Shown: positions 1 to 11,552, numbered from the stretch's first letter. The stretch is 64,000 nucleotides of DNA from Paracoccaceae bacterium (GCA_022824005.1 JAJEBG010000016.1:62001-126000), one strand, 5' to 3'. The notes: a model not told the origin generated them from the sequence alone. Translations and numbers: made by a program.

Positions 1-328
1 TGCGAGCGGCACCAATCAGCCAACGAATAGCAAGCGCATCACGGCGTTCGGCGCGCACTTCAACCGGAATTTGATAGGTGGAGCCACCGACACGACGAGA
101 TCGAACTTCGACTGTGGGTTTGACGTTGGTCAAGGCTTCATGAAACACCTCAAGTGGTGCTTTGCGCATCTTCACCTCAACCCGCTCAAAAGCATTATAG
201 ACGATGGCTTCGGCGACCGATTTTTTGCCATCTTTCATCAGATTGTTCATGAATTTAGAAACCGTCAGATCGCCATATTTCGCGTCAGGCAAAATATCGC
301 GTTTATCTGGGCGGCGGCGGCGGGGCAT
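1..328 (-). CDS. rpsG: 30S ribosomal protein S7, 3' end outside window
   Basis: Small-subunit protein that nucleates assembly of the 16S rRNA 3' domain and lines the E/P-site region. The frame is open from the ATG at 328 to the window edge (109 codons), so the C-terminus is missing here. The N-terminus [10 protein letters not shown] followed by the conserved [13 protein letters not shown] and [12 protein letters not shown] blocks is diagnostic for S7. It lies 11 bases downstream of rpsL in the usual str-operon order (rpsL-rpsG), with fusA and tuf expected beyond the edge. It is presumably co-transcribed from the rpsL promoter. Identification is secure; only completeness is open. Confidence 0.97.
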   Translation of the reverse strand, partial: MPRRRRPDKRDILPDAKYGDLTVSKFMNNLMKDGKKSVAEAIVYNAFERVEVKMRKAPLEVFHEALTNVKPTVEVRSRRVGGSTYQIPVEVRAERRDALAIRWLIGAAR

Positions 329-339
329 CGTCTGAACTC

Positions 340-711
340 CTACTTGGGTCGCTTGGCGCCGTATTTTGAACGGCGTTGACGGCGGTCAGAGACCCCTTCA
401 GTGTCGCGGACACCACGAAGAATGTGATAGCGGACACCCGGCAAATCCTTGACTCGTCCCCCACGAATCAGCACCACTGAATGTTCTTGAAGATTGTGAG
501 ATTCCCCTGGAATGTAAGAAATCACTTCATATCCACTGGTCAGACGCACCTTGGCCACTTTGCGCATCGCTGAATTCGGCTTTTTGGGCGTCGTTGTATA
601 AACCCGCGTGCATACACCACGGCGCTGCGGACAGGCCAATAGATGCATGGACTTTTGCCGCTTGACTTTGGCTCTCCTGGGCTTGCGGATCAGCTGTTGT
701 ATCGTCGGCAT
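340..711 (-). CDS. rpsL: 30S ribosomal protein S12
   Basis: Decoding-centre protein of the small subunit, 123 residues. The start [12 protein letters not shown] at 711 is taken from the family; the frame stays open 17 codons further upstream, but that extension is not expected in S12. The streptomycin-contact segments TTPKKPNS (Lys43/Lys44) and [12 protein letters not shown] are intact and wild type. The segment before CPQRRGVC reads SMHLLA instead of the common SPALEA, a local divergence. It is the first gene of the str operon, with a long leader of roughly 190 bases from the promoter at 907-935. Confidence 0.97.
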   Translation of the reverse strand: MPTIQQLIRKPRRAKVKRQKSMHLLACPQRRGVCTRVYTTTPKKPNSAMRKVAKVRLTSGYEVISYIPGESHNLQEHSVVLIRGGRVKDLPGVRYHILRGVRDTEGVSDRRQRRSKYGAKRPK

Positions 712-906
712 GCCGATTCCCACTTTTGCATTCCAAACACTTCCTTTTGTGGCATCAACCAAAAAAAATTCGTGAAAGAGACTACGTCCGCTGCAATCCG
801 TCGGCAGCTTGCGATCTTCAGAGGATCATGGCTCAGCCACGATCATGGCTTCTCAAACACGGATGAGCCGTCGGAGGCACAAGGCCACCGACAGCGAATT
901 GCCCTC

Positions 907-935
907 TAAATGGTGTGATTCGCTTTCGCTGTCAA
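907..935 (-). promoter_or_regulatory. Sigma70-type promoter of the rpsL operon
   Basis: Reading the minus strand, TTGACA (930-935) is followed after 17 bases by CATTTA (907-912). The -35 element is consensus and the -10 element is weaker. It lies in the 310-base gap between rpoC and rpsL. Downstream, inside the leader, an inverted repeat GATCATGGC / GCCACGATC (824-844) could form a hairpin. No other feature was recognised in 712-1021. Confidence 0.55.
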
Positions 936-1021
936 GCCAATAGATGGCGTTTTCACAAATTTATGTCACCGCATGGCGATGAGAACACTCATTTTTTGTC
1001 CCCGACATCATAGATTCCCAT

Positions 1022-4000
1022 TCACGAGCCTCTCTCATGCGAGTTGTCGGATTCTTCTTTCTTGGGCGATTTAGTTGCATGGAAGGCCGCATCGGGGTTC
1101 AACTCTTCGCTAGAGATGTCACTATCTTCAGCAAGACCCTCAATATTTTCGAATTCAATCTGCAAGACATCGTTGTCGGGGAATTCACCCTCAAGTTCAG
1201 CCAATTGTTGACGCTCCAACTCCTCGCGTTCGGCGACCAGCACTTGATCTCGTTCGCCAGCAATTCGACGCATTTCACTGGCCGCACCGCCTGTCCCTGC
1301 AGGAATAAGCCGGCCAACGATGACATTTTCCTTCAATCCCTTTAATAGGTCTCGCTTGCCCTGCACCGCTGCCTCCGTCAGGACTCGCGTCGTTTCTTGG
1401 AAAGAGGCCGCTGAAATAAAGGAACTCGTCTGAAGCGCCGCCTTGGTAATTCCTAGCAGAATCGTCTTGGCGGCCGCGGGCGTGAGCTTGTCTTCTATCG
1501 CCCGTTTGTTGATGTCAGCAAATTCCTGTTGGTCAAGTTGCTCACCTGCCAATAGCGTCGTCTGACCAGGGTCCGTGACTTCAACTTTACGGAGCATTTG
1601 CCGCAAGATCACCTCAATATGCTTGTCGTTGATCTTGACACCTTGCTGCCGATAGACATGCTGCACCTCTTCGACCAAATGGTCGGCTAGAGCTTCTACA
1701 CCCAGAATATCAAGTATGGCTTGAAGGGGTGCACTCCCCTCCGTGATCGAGTCACCCTTACGTACCCGGTCGCCATCTTGCACCAAGATATGCTCACTCT
1801 TGGGAATGAGATATTCGGGAGCCTCAACCGATGACTCCGCCGGTTCAATAGTCAACCTTCGCTTCCGCTTATGGTCAGGGTGGAAACGAATGGTGCCCGC
1901 GATACTGGCAATTTTGGCCGGCTCCTTGCTCCGTGCATCAAAAAGTTCTGCCACTTTGGGCAATCCACCCGTAATGTCGCTGGTCTTGGTACTTTCGCGT
2001 GGCACGCGAGCGACCACATCACCGCGCTTGATGGTATCACGATCACCGACCGAGAGCACCGCCCCCACGGGGAGAGAGTAATCAATCAAGCGCGTCATTG
2101 CTGTGGCGAGCCACGCCGAACTCTGACTTGCTCGGCCTTCATCAAGGACCGTTTCACGGATACCCACAACCGAAGGAGTCTTGGCTATCAGTTGGGAAAA
2201 ACTTGGATCCCATTCACATAAGATATCAGATGTCTTTACTTTGGTGCTATTTTTAACGGTCAACCGAGCCCCTATCGGCAAGGTCAATGTCTGATTTTTC
2301 TTGGCCCCCTGAATTTCAAGCGTCACATCACCAGAGGCGGTGACAATCATCCCCCGCGACTCATCAGCTGGCCCCATCACCTTGACACAACTGTCACCTT
2401 TAATGACCATTGTACCGGCCATCGGCGATCGGATTGAACGCGTTTGCGGAGAGAATCTGAAGAGTTCATCGCCCTCCTTCACTCGTTCACCCTCCTTCAC
2501 CAAGAGTTGGGACCCGATGGGCAAGACTTGAGGTGTCATATGCTCAAATTCCAACTTGACTCGTTCGCTTGAGCCATTTTTTTTGCCCACGGCTTGGCGA
2601 CGAACTTTGCCACTATAAGGGGCCAAACCAAGATGAGTCTGTGTGCAGGACACAAAGAGAACGTCGTTTTCCTTCACTTTATCGCCATCTCGAACCATGA
2701 GTTTTGCCCCCCGAGGAATCTTGCGGGTCACAACCCTCATGCTAGGCGCTTGAAGCCGGATGTAGGCGTTTCTTGACAGAACAAACTCGGCGTCTTTGTC
2801 ATCACCGTTAGCGACCTTTGCAAGCCTGACTTCCGTCAGTTGAACAGTACCGCTATGTTTGGCTTTGTATTCGGTTCGGTATTTGTCTGACGCGCCAACA
2901 AATAGAAGATCACCCACGCTGACTTGCTCATTGTTCTTCACGAGAATGCGCGCATCAGATGGTAGCGACAATTCTTCCTGACGCGCTTCAGTGATCTCAA
3001 TAAACGCCCCATTCTTGGCAATCAATTTCGATTTTGTTTTTGTTTTTTTGTCGGCAAATTCAAATTCGTAACTTTCGTCAATCTTCGATAGACCGATCAC
3101 TCCACCGTGTGGTGATCGAACAACCCATTCTTCGTTATCAAGCGAAGTGGAGGCGCAAATGCCAATCTGACTCGCGAGCTCACCCATTTCCGAGGCCGCG
3201 ATCAACCCGACATTCTGACCCTCGGGAGATAAGGAGATATCTCCATAACATTTGACACAAACACCCGGCTCAGATCGGCAAGTTAAGGGGGAGCGGATTT
3301 GTAGATTATTGAGACCTGATGCCTTTATGGCTTTCGCCGCCTTGACATCAATCACCTCTCCCGCATCGACAATCTGACGACCTGATTTGGGATCGGAGGC
3401 CTTCTCCGCTGCGATTCGACCCACCAATAATTTTTCTAAAACGGCACCGCTTCCGGCAATTTGTGTCAACAACTCGCTTGAAATCGAAGCTTCAGTTCCA
3501 CAATCGTCTTCAGTCAATAAACTGTGATGGAAACTCGATGTGAAATCTGATTCAAAGCTCAATTTCGCGCTTAAATCCTCCAGAGGCAACCGATTTTGAA
3601 TGGCGGCCCGGATAAGAACCTCAATATGTATGGGATCAATATCATTTTTTTCATGTGGATAAGTGAGAGGTTTTTCAGAACGCAAGAAGGCCGCCATCGC
3701 CAAACAAGAGGCGCGGGCCAAATCAAATTCGTGGTCTTCTCCTTTCTTGCCAGCCGTCTTGGGGAGTTGGAAAATACGCACTTCGCTACCCGTCACTTGG
3801 ATTCTAGGTTGGCTATTGGCAGGAGCCTCAACGACAATCTTTTGCGTCATTCCCGTGGTCGTATCGGTCTCTTCTCGGAAAGATGCATTGAGCCGAAGGT
3901 CATGGAATTTGGCTTGGCCATCCGTCTCGGCAATGATCTGTAGCGAGTGCGGGTCCCAATTATAGAGGACCTCACCATTCTCAACCTTATCGCCGTCAGA

Positions 4001-7000
4001 AACGTGCAGTCGCGCGCCCCGATCAAGTTTGTAGCGAACGGCCCGTCCCGACGAGTCATTGAGGAACAACGCGCCGTTGGTGCCAACAACAATTTCCTCG
4101 CCCAATTCATTAGAGATGCTCTTGACATCATTAAGTTCGACCGTTCCAGCATAACCGGCGGCCGATGATTGTTGCTCGCGTTGAGCGATGCCGCCAACGT
4201 GGAACATCCGCATAGTCAACTGTGTGCCGGGCTCACCGATGGATTGGGCGGCGATAATACCCACCGCCTCACCGATATTTACGGGCTCGCCTCGTGCCAA
4301 ATCGCGACCATAACATTTTATACACACGCCCATTTCCGACTCGCACGTCAGAGCCGAACGAACTCGGACCGATTGAATGCCCGCTTGCGTGATTTTCTCG
4401 GCGACCCCTTCCTCGACCAACTCGTTACGTTTGATAATCAATTCACCGGTTTTCGGATTCTTGACATCTTCGGCCACCACGCGACCCAAAATGCGTTCAC
4501 TCAGAGATGCCACCACCAGTCCATCACGCATGGCCGGACGTATGGTGATCGCGCGATCGGTTCCACAATCTTCCATTCTGACGATGCAATCTTGCGCGAC
4601 GTCAACAAGTTTGCGTGTCAGATAGCCGGAATTGGCCGTCTTCAGGGCGGTATCGGCAAGACCCTTTCTTGCCCCGTGCGTCGAGTTGAAATATTCGAGA
4701 ACGGTCAGCCCCTCTTTAAAGTTTGAAATAATCGGTGTCTCAATGATGTCGCCCGAAGGTCGCGTCATCAATCCCCGCATACCCGCTAACTGTTTGATTT
4801 GTGCCTCCGAACCCCGAGCCCCGGCATGCGCCATCATATAGATCGAATTCGGTTCGGCCTGTTGGTCATCATCGCCGTCTGGCAGCAATTTGATGCCATC
4901 CATCATCGCCCCAAGCACATTGTCCGAACATTCCGTCCAAGCTTCAACGACACGATTATATCGCTCTTCATCGGTGATATTGCCATCCCAGTATTGGTAA
5001 TCGAAGTCTTCCACCTTCTTGCGAGTCTCACTGACCAGTTCTTTTTTGGCCTCAGGAATCAGCATATCGTCCTTGCCGAATGAAATGCCGGATCGACACG
5101 CTTCATGGAATCCGAGTGCCATAATCTGATCACAGAAAATGATCGATTCCTTCTGACCGCAATAGCGATAAACGGTATCAATCACTTCTTGAACTTCTTT
5201 TTTTCGCAGCAAACGATTGACCAAACTGAAAGGCGTATTGACATTAAGCGGCAACAGTGAGCCAATCAGAACGCGGCCCGGAGTGGTATCAAATATTTGG
5301 TACTCGTCCTTTTGGCCGTCATCAATTTCCTCAATGGGTTTCGCCTGTTTGATGCGCGCGCGGATCTTTGCATGAAGATGCAATTGCCCCGATAGGAGCG
5401 CGTGTTCTACCTCATCAATTGAACCGTAGACTTTATTCGAAGCGGCGCCATTCTTGCGGCGAGCCCCCTTGCCCTCAACCCGAGTCTCGCCTTTCATTCC
5501 CCAGCGTTCCATACTGAGATAATAAAGACCCAAGACCATGTCTTGGGAGGGCACGATTATCGGCGCGCCATTCGCGGGTGAGAGAACATTATTGGTCGAC
5601 ATCATGAGAACTCGGGCTTCTAGCTGAGCCTCAAGTGACAGCGGTACATGGACCGCCATTTGGTCACCATCGAAATCAGCGTTGAATGCCGAGCAGACAA
5701 GGGGATGCAATTGAATCGCCTTGCCCTCTACCAAAACGGGTTCAAAAGCTTGAATGCCAAGACGGTGCAATGTCGGCGCGCGGTTTAAAAGAACCGGATG
5801 TTCACGAATGACGCTATCAAGAATATCCCAAACTTCCTCACGCTCCTGTTCAACAAACCCCTTTGATTGTTTGACAGTCGTTGAGATTCCTCTCTGTTCC
5901 AATTTGGCATAAATGAAAGGTTTGAACAGTTCCAAAGCCATTTTTTTGGGAATGCCGCATTGGTGCAGCTTAAGATCTGGGCCGGTAACAATGACCGAAC
6001 GCCCGGAAAAATCCACCCGTTTTCCAAGCAAATTCTGACGGAACCGGCCTTGCTTTCCTTTCAGCATGTCGCTCAAGGATTTCAGAGGTCGTTTATTGGT
6101 GCCGGTGATGGTGCGACCCCGCCGACCATTATCAAACAGCGCATCCACACTTTCCTGCAACATCCGTTTTTCATTGCGAATGATGATGTCTGGTGAACGC
6201 AGTTCAATCAACCGCTTCAATCGGTTGTTGCGGTTGATGACTCGCCGATACAGGTCATTCAGGTCGGATGTGGCGAACCGCCCACCATCCAGAGGAACCA
6301 GCGGACGGAGTTCGGGGGGGATGACCGGAATGACCGTCATGATCATCCATTCCGGCCGATTTCCTGATTGAATAAAACTCTCGAAAAGTTTCAGCTGTTT
6401 CACCAGTTTCTGTTTTTTGCTGACAGACTTTGTTTCAAGCAATTCCTCACGAATAAATTGTGCTTCTTCAACCAAATTGATTTGGCTGAGCATGTCGCGT
6501 ATCGCTTCGGCGCCAATACCAGCTTTGAAATTGCCCTCGCCCAATTCTTCTTGCGCCGTGACATATTCTTGCTCCGTCAACAGCTGTCCCAATTCAAAAT
6601 CCGTCAAACCTGGCTCAACAACCACATAGCTCTCGAAATACAATATCCGCTCCAAATCCTTGAGCGGAATGCCCAGCATGGTGCTGATTCGCGAAGGCAA
6701 AGATTTGAGAAACCAGATATGTGCCACCGGCGCGGCCAGAACAATATGACCCATCCGTTCACGGCGCACTTGCGCCAAGGTCACTTCAACCCCACATTTC
6801 TCGCACGTCACGCCACGATATTTCATCTTTTTGTATTTGCCACACAAACACTCGTAATCCTTGATGGGGCCTAGAATTCGGGCGCAGAACAAGCCATCTC
6901 GTTCTGGTTTGAAGGTGCGATAATTGATCGTTTCAGGTTTCTTGATCTCGCCATAAGACCAAGCGAGAATCTGCTCCGGTGAGGCCAACGAAATCCGAAT

Positions 7001-7063
7001 CTCATCAAACGAGTCAGGCACCTCGGTTTTTCTCAATGCAGTGGTTGAAAAATCCATATCCAT
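1022..7063 (-). CDS. rpoC: DNA-directed RNA polymerase beta-prime subunit with giant trigger-loop insertion
   Basis: Largest catalytic subunit of RNA polymerase, 2013 residues against about 1,370-1,410 in most proteobacteria. The N-terminal zinc ribbon (Cys72, 74, 87, 90), the catalytic NADFDGD loop (461-467), the second zinc site (Cys833, 907, 914, 917) and the first trigger helix (about 930-955, ending M951-R952...H955) are all intact. In the normal protein an insertion called SI3 (188 residues in E. coli) follows; here it runs from about 962 to 1690. It contains a diverged second zinc-site region (Cys1188, 1262, 1269, 1272), a degenerate trigger-helix copy and several sandwich-barrel hybrid motif repeats. 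The second trigger half resumes at [16 protein letters not shown] (about 1696-1711), and the C-terminal part is ordinary apart from an acidic tail of about 60 residues. The frame is uninterrupted, so frameshift or gene fusion is not indicated. It is co-transcribed with rpoB, 35 bases upstream. Confidence 0.98.
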   Translation of the reverse strand: MDMDFSTTALRKTEVPDSFDEIRISLASPEQILAWSYGEIKKPETINYRTFKPERDGLFCARILGPIKDYECLCGKYKKMKYRGVTCEKCGVEVTLAQVRRERMGHIVLAAPVAHIWFLKSLPSRISTMLGIPLKDLERILYFESYVVVEPGLTDFELGQLLTEQEYVTAQEELGEGNFKAGIGAEAIRDMLSQINLVEEAQFIREELLETKSVSKKQKLVKQLKLFESFIQSGNRPEWMIMTVIPVIPPELRPLVPLDGGRFATSDLNDLYRRVINRNNRLKRLIELRSPDIIIRNEKRMLQESVDALFDNGRRGRTITGTNKRPLKSLSDMLKGKQGRFRQNLLGKRVDFSGRSVIVTGPDLKLHQCGIPKKMALELFKPFIYAKLEQRGISTTVKQSKGFVEQEREEVWDILDSVIREHPVLLNRAPTLHRLGIQAFEPVLVEGKAIQLHPLVCSAFNADFDGDQMAVHVPLSLEAQLEARVLMMSTNNVLSPANGAPIIVPSQDMVLGLYYLSMERWGMKGETRVEGKGARRKNGAASNKVYGSIDEVEHALLSGQLHLHAKIRARIKQAKPIEEIDDGQKDEYQIFDTTPGRVLIGSLLPLNVNTPFSLVNRLLRKKEVQEVIDTVYRYCGQKESIIFCDQIMALGFHEACRSGISFGKDDMLIPEAKKELVSETRKKVEDFDYQYWDGNITDEERYNRVVEAWTECSDNVLGAMMDGIKLLPDGDDDQQAEPNSIYMMAHAGARGSEAQIKQLAGMRGLMTRPSGDIIETPIISNFKEGLTVLEYFNSTHGARKGLADTALKTANSGYLTRKLVDVAQDCIVRMEDCGTDRAITIRPAMRDGLVVASLSERILGRVVAEDVKNPKTGELIIKRNELVEEGVAEKITQAGIQSVRVRSALTCESEMGVCIKCYGRDLARGEPVNIGEAVGIIAAQSIGEPGTQLTMRMFHVGGIAQREQQSSAAGYAGTVELNDVKSISNELGEEIVVGTNGALFLNDSSGRAVRYKLDRGARLHVSDGDKVENGEVLYNWDPHSLQIIAETDGQAKFHDLRLNASFREETDTTTGMTQKIVVEAPANSQPRIQVTGSEVRIFQLPKTAGKKGEDHEFDLARASCLAMAAFLRSEKPLTYPHEKNDIDPIHIEVLIRAAIQNRLPLEDLSAKLSFESDFTSSFHHSLLTEDDCGTEASISSELLTQIAGSGAVLEKLLVGRIAAEKASDPKSGRQIVDAGEVIDVKAAKAIKASGLNNLQIRSPLTCRSEPGVCVKCYGDISLSPEGQNVGLIAASEMGELASQIGICASTSLDNEEWVVRSPHGGVIGLSKIDESYEFEFADKKTKTKSKLIAKNGAFIEITEARQEELSLPSDARILVKNNEQVSVGDLLFVGASDKYRTEYKAKHSGTVQLTEVRLAKVANGDDKDAEFVLSRNAYIRLQAPSMRVVTRKIPRGAKLMVRDGDKVKENDVLFVSCTQTHLGLAPYSGKVRRQAVGKKNGSSERVKLEFEHMTPQVLPIGSQLLVKEGERVKEGDELFRFSPQTRSIRSPMAGTMVIKGDSCVKVMGPADESRGMIVTASGDVTLEIQGAKKNQTLTLPIGARLTVKNSTKVKTSDILCEWDPSFSQLIAKTPSVVGIRETVLDEGRASQSSAWLATAMTRLIDYSLPVGAVLSVGDRDTIKRGDVVARVPRESTKTSDITGGLPKVAELFDARSKEPAKIASIAGTIRFHPDHKRKRRLTIEPAESSVEAPEYLIPKSEHILVQDGDRVRKGDSITEGSAPLQAILDILGVEALADHLVEEVQHVYRQQGVKINDKHIEVILRQMLRKVEVTDPGQTTLLAGEQLDQQEFADINKRAIEDKLTPAAAKTILLGITKAALQTSSFISAASFQETTRVLTEAAVQGKRDLLKGLKENVIVGRLIPAGTGGAASEMRRIAGERDQVLVAEREELERQQLAELEGEFPDNDVLQIEFENIEGLAEDSDISSEELNPDAAFHATKSPKKEESDNSHERGS
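1733..4033 (-). repeat. Sandwich-barrel hybrid motif repeats in the rpoC insertion
   Basis: A degenerate motif of the form LP-x-GA-x-L-x-V-xx-GD-x-VK-xx-D-x-L recurs at about codons 1011, 1365, 1446, 1512, 1593, 1662 and 1751 of rpoC. Examples are [60 protein letters not shown] and [20 protein letters not shown]. The copies at 1011, 1662 and 1751 correspond to positions present in ordinary proteobacterial beta-prime. Those at 1365, 1446, 1512 and 1593 are extra. The repeats are visible only at protein level. Confidence 0.8.
3145..3502 (-). repeat. Diverged second copy of the beta-prime zinc-site and trigger-helix region inside rpoC
   Basis: Codons 1188-1306 mirror codons 833-955 of the same protein. 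EDDCGT matches [15 protein letters not shown] matches [21 protein letters not shown] matches [13 protein letters not shown], and [12 protein letters not shown] matches [12 protein letters not shown]. Cysteine spacings are identical in both copies (74, 7 and 3 residues). The two copies are offset by 355 residues. The first sandwich-barrel hairpin after each copy (codons 1011 and 1365) is offset by 354, so the duplicated unit probably covers about 350 codons (roughly 800-1150 duplicated as 1155-1505). Confidence 0.9.
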
Positions 7064-7098
7064 TTGTGATTTATCCTCTTACCTGAATAGGTTTGTGC

Positions 7099-10000
7099 TC
7101 AAGATTTCTCATGCGATATCAAGTCCATGTTCAGTCCAAGACCCCGCACCTCTTGAACCAACACATTGAAACTTTCCGGCACACCGGTCACAAAATGATC
7201 TTCGCCTTTGACGATCGATTCGTAGACTTTTTTGCGCCCCTTCACATCGTCGGCTTTAATGGTGAGCATCTCTTGAAGCGTGTAAGCGGCCCCATAAGCC
7301 TCAAGGGCCCACACTTCCATCTCGCCAAATCTCTGACCCCCAAATTGCGCCTTGCCACCCAAGGGTTGTTGGGTCACCAAACTATAGGGACCTGTGGACC
7401 TGGCATGAATCTTATCATCAACTAGATGATGTAATTTGAGGAGATATTTCATTCCCACGGTCACCGGGCGGGCGAATTTCTCTCCCGTTCTTCCATCATA
7501 TAACGACACTTGACCCGTTTCACTGAATCCCGCCTGTTGCAGCGCGTCTGTCACGTCCGTTTCTTTGGCCCCATCAAAAACAGGGGTCGCGATCGGTACA
7601 CCCGTTTTGACGTTGCGAGCCGACGCCACGAGTTCTTCATCTTGCATATCCGCGAGCTCATCATTCCAAGACTCCTCACCATACGCTTGCTTCATGGCCT
7701 TGCGCACTGGATCGGCATCTTGCGTGCGGTCATATTCCTCTAACGCCTTGGTCACCGCTTGACCAAATCCCCGCGCCGCCCATCCCATATGGGTTTCAAG
7801 AATTTGTCCCACATTCATCCGTGATGGCACACCCAACGGATTGAGAACAATATCGACCGGTGTCCCATCCTCAAGGAAAGGCATATCTTCCATCGGGACC
7901 ACTTTGGACACCACACCCTTATTGCCATGGCGTCCCGCCATTTTGTCCCCTGGTTGCAGTTTTCGCTTCACCGCGATGAAGACTTTGACACGGCTCATGA
8001 CACCCGGCGGCAAATCGTCGCCGCGGCGGGTTTTCTCAACCTTGTCGTCGAATCGTTCCTCTAGAACTTTCTTTTGCGCATCAAACTGGGATTTCATTTT
8101 CTCCTGGATCGACGCATCCTCCTCTGACGGCAGGGATAATTGCCACCATTGGCCCTTGCTCAACCGGCCAAGAAGTTCCTCGTCAATCACTGTGCCCGCT
8201 GTGATTCCTTTCGGCCCCTTCACCGCCTTTTTGCCAAGCAGAAGGGTTTTTAGCCGAGCATAGATATTTCGATCTAGAATCGCCCGCTCGTCATCACGGT
8301 CCCGTTTCAATGCCATAATTTCATCGCGTTCAATCTGAATGGCCCGATCATCTTTTTCAATCCCGTGGCGATGGAAAACACGCACCTCAACAACCGTCCC
8401 AAAATCTCCCGCACGCAGTTTCAGTGATGTGTCCCGTACATCCGCCGCGTTCTCACCAAAGATGGCTCGCAACAGCTTTTCTTCTGGCGTCATCGGTGAA
8501 TCGCCCTTGGGGGTAATCTTGCCGACCAAAATATCGCCCGGTTTGACCTTCGCGCCGATATGCACAATGCCGGCGTCATCCAAATGGTTCAGCGCTTCAT
8601 TGCTGACATTGGGGATATCTCGAGTGATGGCTTCGGGGCCAAGTTTGGTATCACGAGCATCAATTTCGAACTCATCAATATGTACCGACGTGAAAACGTC
8701 ATCACGAGCTATTCGCTCAGAGATCAATATTGAATCCTCAAAGTTGTAACCATTCCACGGCATGAACGCGACCAATATATTGCGACCCAAAGCCAATTCA
8801 CCGAGATCGGTGCACGGGCCATCGGCCACCACATCACCCTGCTTGACCCGATCCCCCACATTGACCAAAGGCCGCTGATTGATACAGGTGTTTTGATTCG
8901 ATCGTTGGAATTTGCGCAAACGATAAATATCAACGCCGGGATCCCCCACGTCCATCTCTTCTGTGACTCGGATAACGATCCGGGTGGCATCGACCTGATC
9001 AATCACACCGGCTCGACGTGCAGTGATCGCGGCCCCCGAATCTTTGGCCACCACAGATTCGATCCCGGTCCCCACAAACGGGGCTTCAGAGCGCAACAGG
9101 GGAACCGCTTGGCGCTGCATATTGGAGCCCATCAATGCCCTGTTCGCATCGTCATTTTCCAGAAATGGAATCAAAGACGCGGCGACTGATACCAGCTGTT
9201 TGGGCGTCACATCAATCATATCAACTTCTTCACGCGGGCTCGCTTTAATCTCCCCTTCATGTCGGGTGTTCACCCAATCATTGACCAGATTTCCCTCGTG
9301 ATCAATCTTGGCATTCGCCTGCGCGATCTTGTGGTTTTCCTCCTCGGTCGCCGTGATATATTCAAAATTGTCTGTCACCTTGGCATCGCGCACGCGCCGA
9401 TACGGAGTCTCAATAAAGCCATACTTGTTGACCTTGGCAAAAGTCGCCAATGAATTGATCAAGCCAATATTCGGCCCTTCCGGCGTCTCGACCGGACAGA
9501 TGCGCCCGTAATGGGTAGGATGGACATCACGCACCTCAAATCCCGCTCGTTCACGGGTGAGGCCGCCCGGCCCTAGAGCCGACAATCTTCGCTTATGTGT
9601 GACCTCTGACAACGGATTGGTTTGATCCATAAATTGTGAAAGTTGCGATGAGCCAAAAAATTCCCGTACCGCCGCCGCGGCCGGTTTGGAATTGATTAAA
9701 TCCTGAGGCATGACATTGTCGATTTCGACGCTTCCCATCCTTTCCCTGACAAGGCGAATCATGCGCATCAAACCGACACGATACTGGTTTTCCATCGACT
9801 CACCCACCGAACGCACGCGTCGATTGCCCAGATGATCAATATCGTCAACTTCTCCCTTGCCATCTCTCAATCCAACGAGAGTGCGCACACAATCAACGAT
9901 GTCTTCATTACGCAAAGTCCTTTGAGTATCGTCGACATCGACATCAAGGCGCATATTCATCTTCACACGTCCCACGGCCGAAAGGTCATAACGATCCGGG

Positions 10001-11340
10001 TCACTAAAGATTTGCGAGAAAAGTGCCTCGGCCGCGTCCTCGGTCGGCGGCTCACCCGGCCGAAGTGTGCTGTAAATACTGAACAAAGCATCAAGACGTG
10101 TGGTATTCTTGTCAGCGGCTAGAGTGTTACGGATATAGGGTCCAATATTGATGCCATCGACATACAGGACAGGGATGTCTCGAATACCATGCTGCCATAG
10201 TTCGAACAGATTTCCCCGCACCAATTGACCTCTCTCATCAAACGTGGCTGTCAGTTCATCACCCGCTTCAAGGAGCACCAAACCCGTCTCCTCATCAATG
10301 ATGTCTTCGGCGGCAAATTGACCCACCAAATGATCAAGGGGCAGAACAATGTCACGCTTGGCGGCGGTTTTGTTCAGAGCTTCGGTTTCTCTCGGTGTGA
10401 GGGATTTTTCTGCCTCGGCATAGATTTCACCTGTTTTTGCGTCAACAATATCAAACGGGGCCTGTTGTTTGATGGGGAAATCTGCAAAAGGCAATCGAGT
10501 GATCCAGTTCTGATCATCCTTCGACAACCGATAGATGACCTTGGAATAAAACTGCTCAAGAATATCTTCATGACTCAAACCGAGCGCTAGAAGAAGGGTC
10601 GACACCAACATCTTTCTCTTGCGATCGATTCGTACAAACACCAAATCTTTGGCATCAAACTCAAAGTCAATCCACGAGCCACGATAGGGAATGATACGAC
10701 AGGTATAAAGAATCTTCCCCGATGAGTTGGTGCGTCCCTTATCATGGTCAAAAAAGACACCCGGTGAGCGGTGCATTTGCGAGACCACCACTCGTTCGGT
10801 TCCCTTGATGATAAAGGTCCCATTATCGGTCATCAGGGGCATCTCTCCCATGAAGACATCCTGTTCCTTGATATCCTTAACATCACGGGAACCTGTATCG
10901 TCATCAATATCGAATACGATGAGGCGAAGTTTAACCTTCAGGGGAGAGGCGTAAGTGATGTCACGCTTTTGGCATTCTTCAATGTCGAATTTCGGCTTTT
11001 CCAACTCATAACTCACAAAGCTGAGTTCGGCCTTGCCATTATAGTCTGTGATAGGGAAAACAGATTGAAAGACACCTCTCAATCCTTCGTGATCGACATG
11101 AGTTTCCTCGCCGCCTGAATTGAGAAACAGATTATAAGACCGGGTCTGAACCTCAATGAGGTTCGGCATGTCAATCACTTCGTGGATGCGGCCATATTGG
11201 CGGCGGATCCTTTTGCGCTGCGCGGCCAGAGCCGACACTCCGAGATGTCCGTTGGCACGACCATCGACAGCGTGGGCCTCCGTGTCGCGTGATTTGTTGT
11301 GACTATTTTGCTTTTCGTTTTTTGCCGCTTTAAGAGCCAT
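7099..11340 (-). CDS. rpoB: DNA-directed RNA polymerase beta subunit
   Basis: Second catalytic subunit, 1413 residues. Conserved landmarks are the MPNLIEVQ N-terminal block, the rifampicin pocket [20 protein letters not shown] (Asp572, His582 and Ser587 align with E. coli Asp516, His526, Ser531; all are the sensitive residues), [10 protein letters not shown] with the two active-site lysines, and the C-terminal [14 protein letters not shown] block. About 40 polar residues precede the point ([11 protein letters not shown]) where most alphaproteobacterial RpoB proteins begin. There is no internal ATG to shorten it, so the extension is probably real. It lies 212 bases after rplL with a strong hairpin between, and 35 bases before rpoC. 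Confidence 0.98.
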   Translation of the reverse strand: MALKAAKNEKQNSHNKSRDTEAHAVDGRANGHLGVSALAAQRKRIRRQYGRIHEVIDMPNLIEVQTRSYNLFLNSGGEETHVDHEGLRGVFQSVFPITDYNGKAELSFVSYELEKPKFDIEECQKRDITYASPLKVKLRLIVFDIDDDTGSRDVKDIKEQDVFMGEMPLMTDNGTFIIKGTERVVVSQMHRSPGVFFDHDKGRTNSSGKILYTCRIIPYRGSWIDFEFDAKDLVFVRIDRKRKMLVSTLLLALGLSHEDILEQFYSKVIYRLSKDDQNWITRLPFADFPIKQQAPFDIVDAKTGEIYAEAEKSLTPRETEALNKTAAKRDIVLPLDHLVGQFAAEDIIDEETGLVLLEAGDELTATFDERGQLVRGNLFELWQHGIRDIPVLYVDGINIGPYIRNTLAADKNTTRLDALFSIYSTLRPGEPPTEDAAEALFSQIFSDPDRYDLSAVGRVKMNMRLDVDVDDTQRTLRNEDIVDCVRTLVGLRDGKGEVDDIDHLGNRRVRSVGESMENQYRVGLMRMIRLVRERMGSVEIDNVMPQDLINSKPAAAAVREFFGSSQLSQFMDQTNPLSEVTHKRRLSALGPGGLTRERAGFEVRDVHPTHYGRICPVETPEGPNIGLINSLATFAKVNKYGFIETPYRRVRDAKVTDNFEYITATEEENHKIAQANAKIDHEGNLVNDWVNTRHEGEIKASPREEVDMIDVTPKQLVSVAASLIPFLENDDANRALMGSNMQRQAVPLLRSEAPFVGTGIESVVAKDSGAAITARRAGVIDQVDATRIVIRVTEEMDVGDPGVDIYRLRKFQRSNQNTCINQRPLVNVGDRVKQGDVVADGPCTDLGELALGRNILVAFMPWNGYNFEDSILISERIARDDVFTSVHIDEFEIDARDTKLGPEAITRDIPNVSNEALNHLDDAGIVHIGAKVKPGDILVGKITPKGDSPMTPEEKLLRAIFGENAADVRDTSLKLRAGDFGTVVEVRVFHRHGIEKDDRAIQIERDEIMALKRDRDDERAILDRNIYARLKTLLLGKKAVKGPKGITAGTVIDEELLGRLSKGQWWQLSLPSEEDASIQEKMKSQFDAQKKVLEERFDDKVEKTRRGDDLPPGVMSRVKVFIAVKRKLQPGDKMAGRHGNKGVVSKVVPMEDMPFLEDGTPVDIVLNPLGVPSRMNVGQILETHMGWAARGFGQAVTKALEEYDRTQDADPVRKAMKQAYGEESWNDELADMQDEELVASARNVKTGVPIATPVFDGAKETDVTDALQQAGFSETGQVSLYDGRTGEKFARPVTVGMKYLLKLHHLVDDKIHARSTGPYSLVTQQPLGGKAQFGGQRFGEMEVWALEAYGAAYTLQEMLTIKADDVKGRKKVYESIVKGEDHFVTGVPESFNVLVQEVRGLGLNMDLISHEKS

Positions 11341-11518
11341 GCGTGCATTCCCGATTCTTTATCTTTATGTGAGCCACGGGGCGGTTACCCTGTCGGTCGT
11401 GGCCATCGAATGACAAAGTTGTTCAATTCTTGCAGACTCCGCCATAGGCCTGCTCCCGAACAATTTTGTCCACGCCTGCGTCGAGATTGTCCAAAGGCAT
11501 TCTCGACGGAGAGGTGGG

Positions 11519-11539
11519 GCGGCCGGAAACCCCGGCCGC
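11519..11539 (-). promoter_or_regulatory. GC-rich hairpin between rplL and rpoB
   Basis: A perfect 8-base-pair stem GCGGCCGG / CCGGCCGC with a 5-base loop sits 14 bases after the rplL stop. It lacks a following T-run, so it is not a standard terminator. Its place matches the partial attenuator or RNA-processing site known between rplL and rpoB in other bacteria; that role is inferred by position. Confidence 0.5.
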
Positions 11540-11552
11540 TCAGCGTTTACGC

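Noticed and set aside
979-997. Terminator-like ATGAG-AACA-CTCAT followed by six T residues on the plus strand
   Set aside because: No plus-strand gene ends here, and on the minus strand the T-run is on the wrong side for rpoC. Kept only as a note.
1733-4033. CRISPR or nucleotide repeat array in rpoC
   Set aside because: The repeats exist at protein level only, with variable spacing; no direct DNA repeats were seen.
4169-4726. 185-codon plus-strand frame antisense to rpoC
   Set aside because: It overlaps the conserved zinc and trigger-loop region of rpoC, shows no family resemblance, and is a shadow of codon bias on the other strand.
6368-6874. 168-codon plus-strand frame antisense to rpoC
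   Set aside because: Lies against highly conserved rpoC sequence without a ribosome-binding site.
1022-7063. rpoC as an assembly chimera or fusion of two genes
   Set aside because: The frame is continuous, all regions align with beta-prime, and the duplicated parts have diverged strongly, which an assembly duplication would not show.
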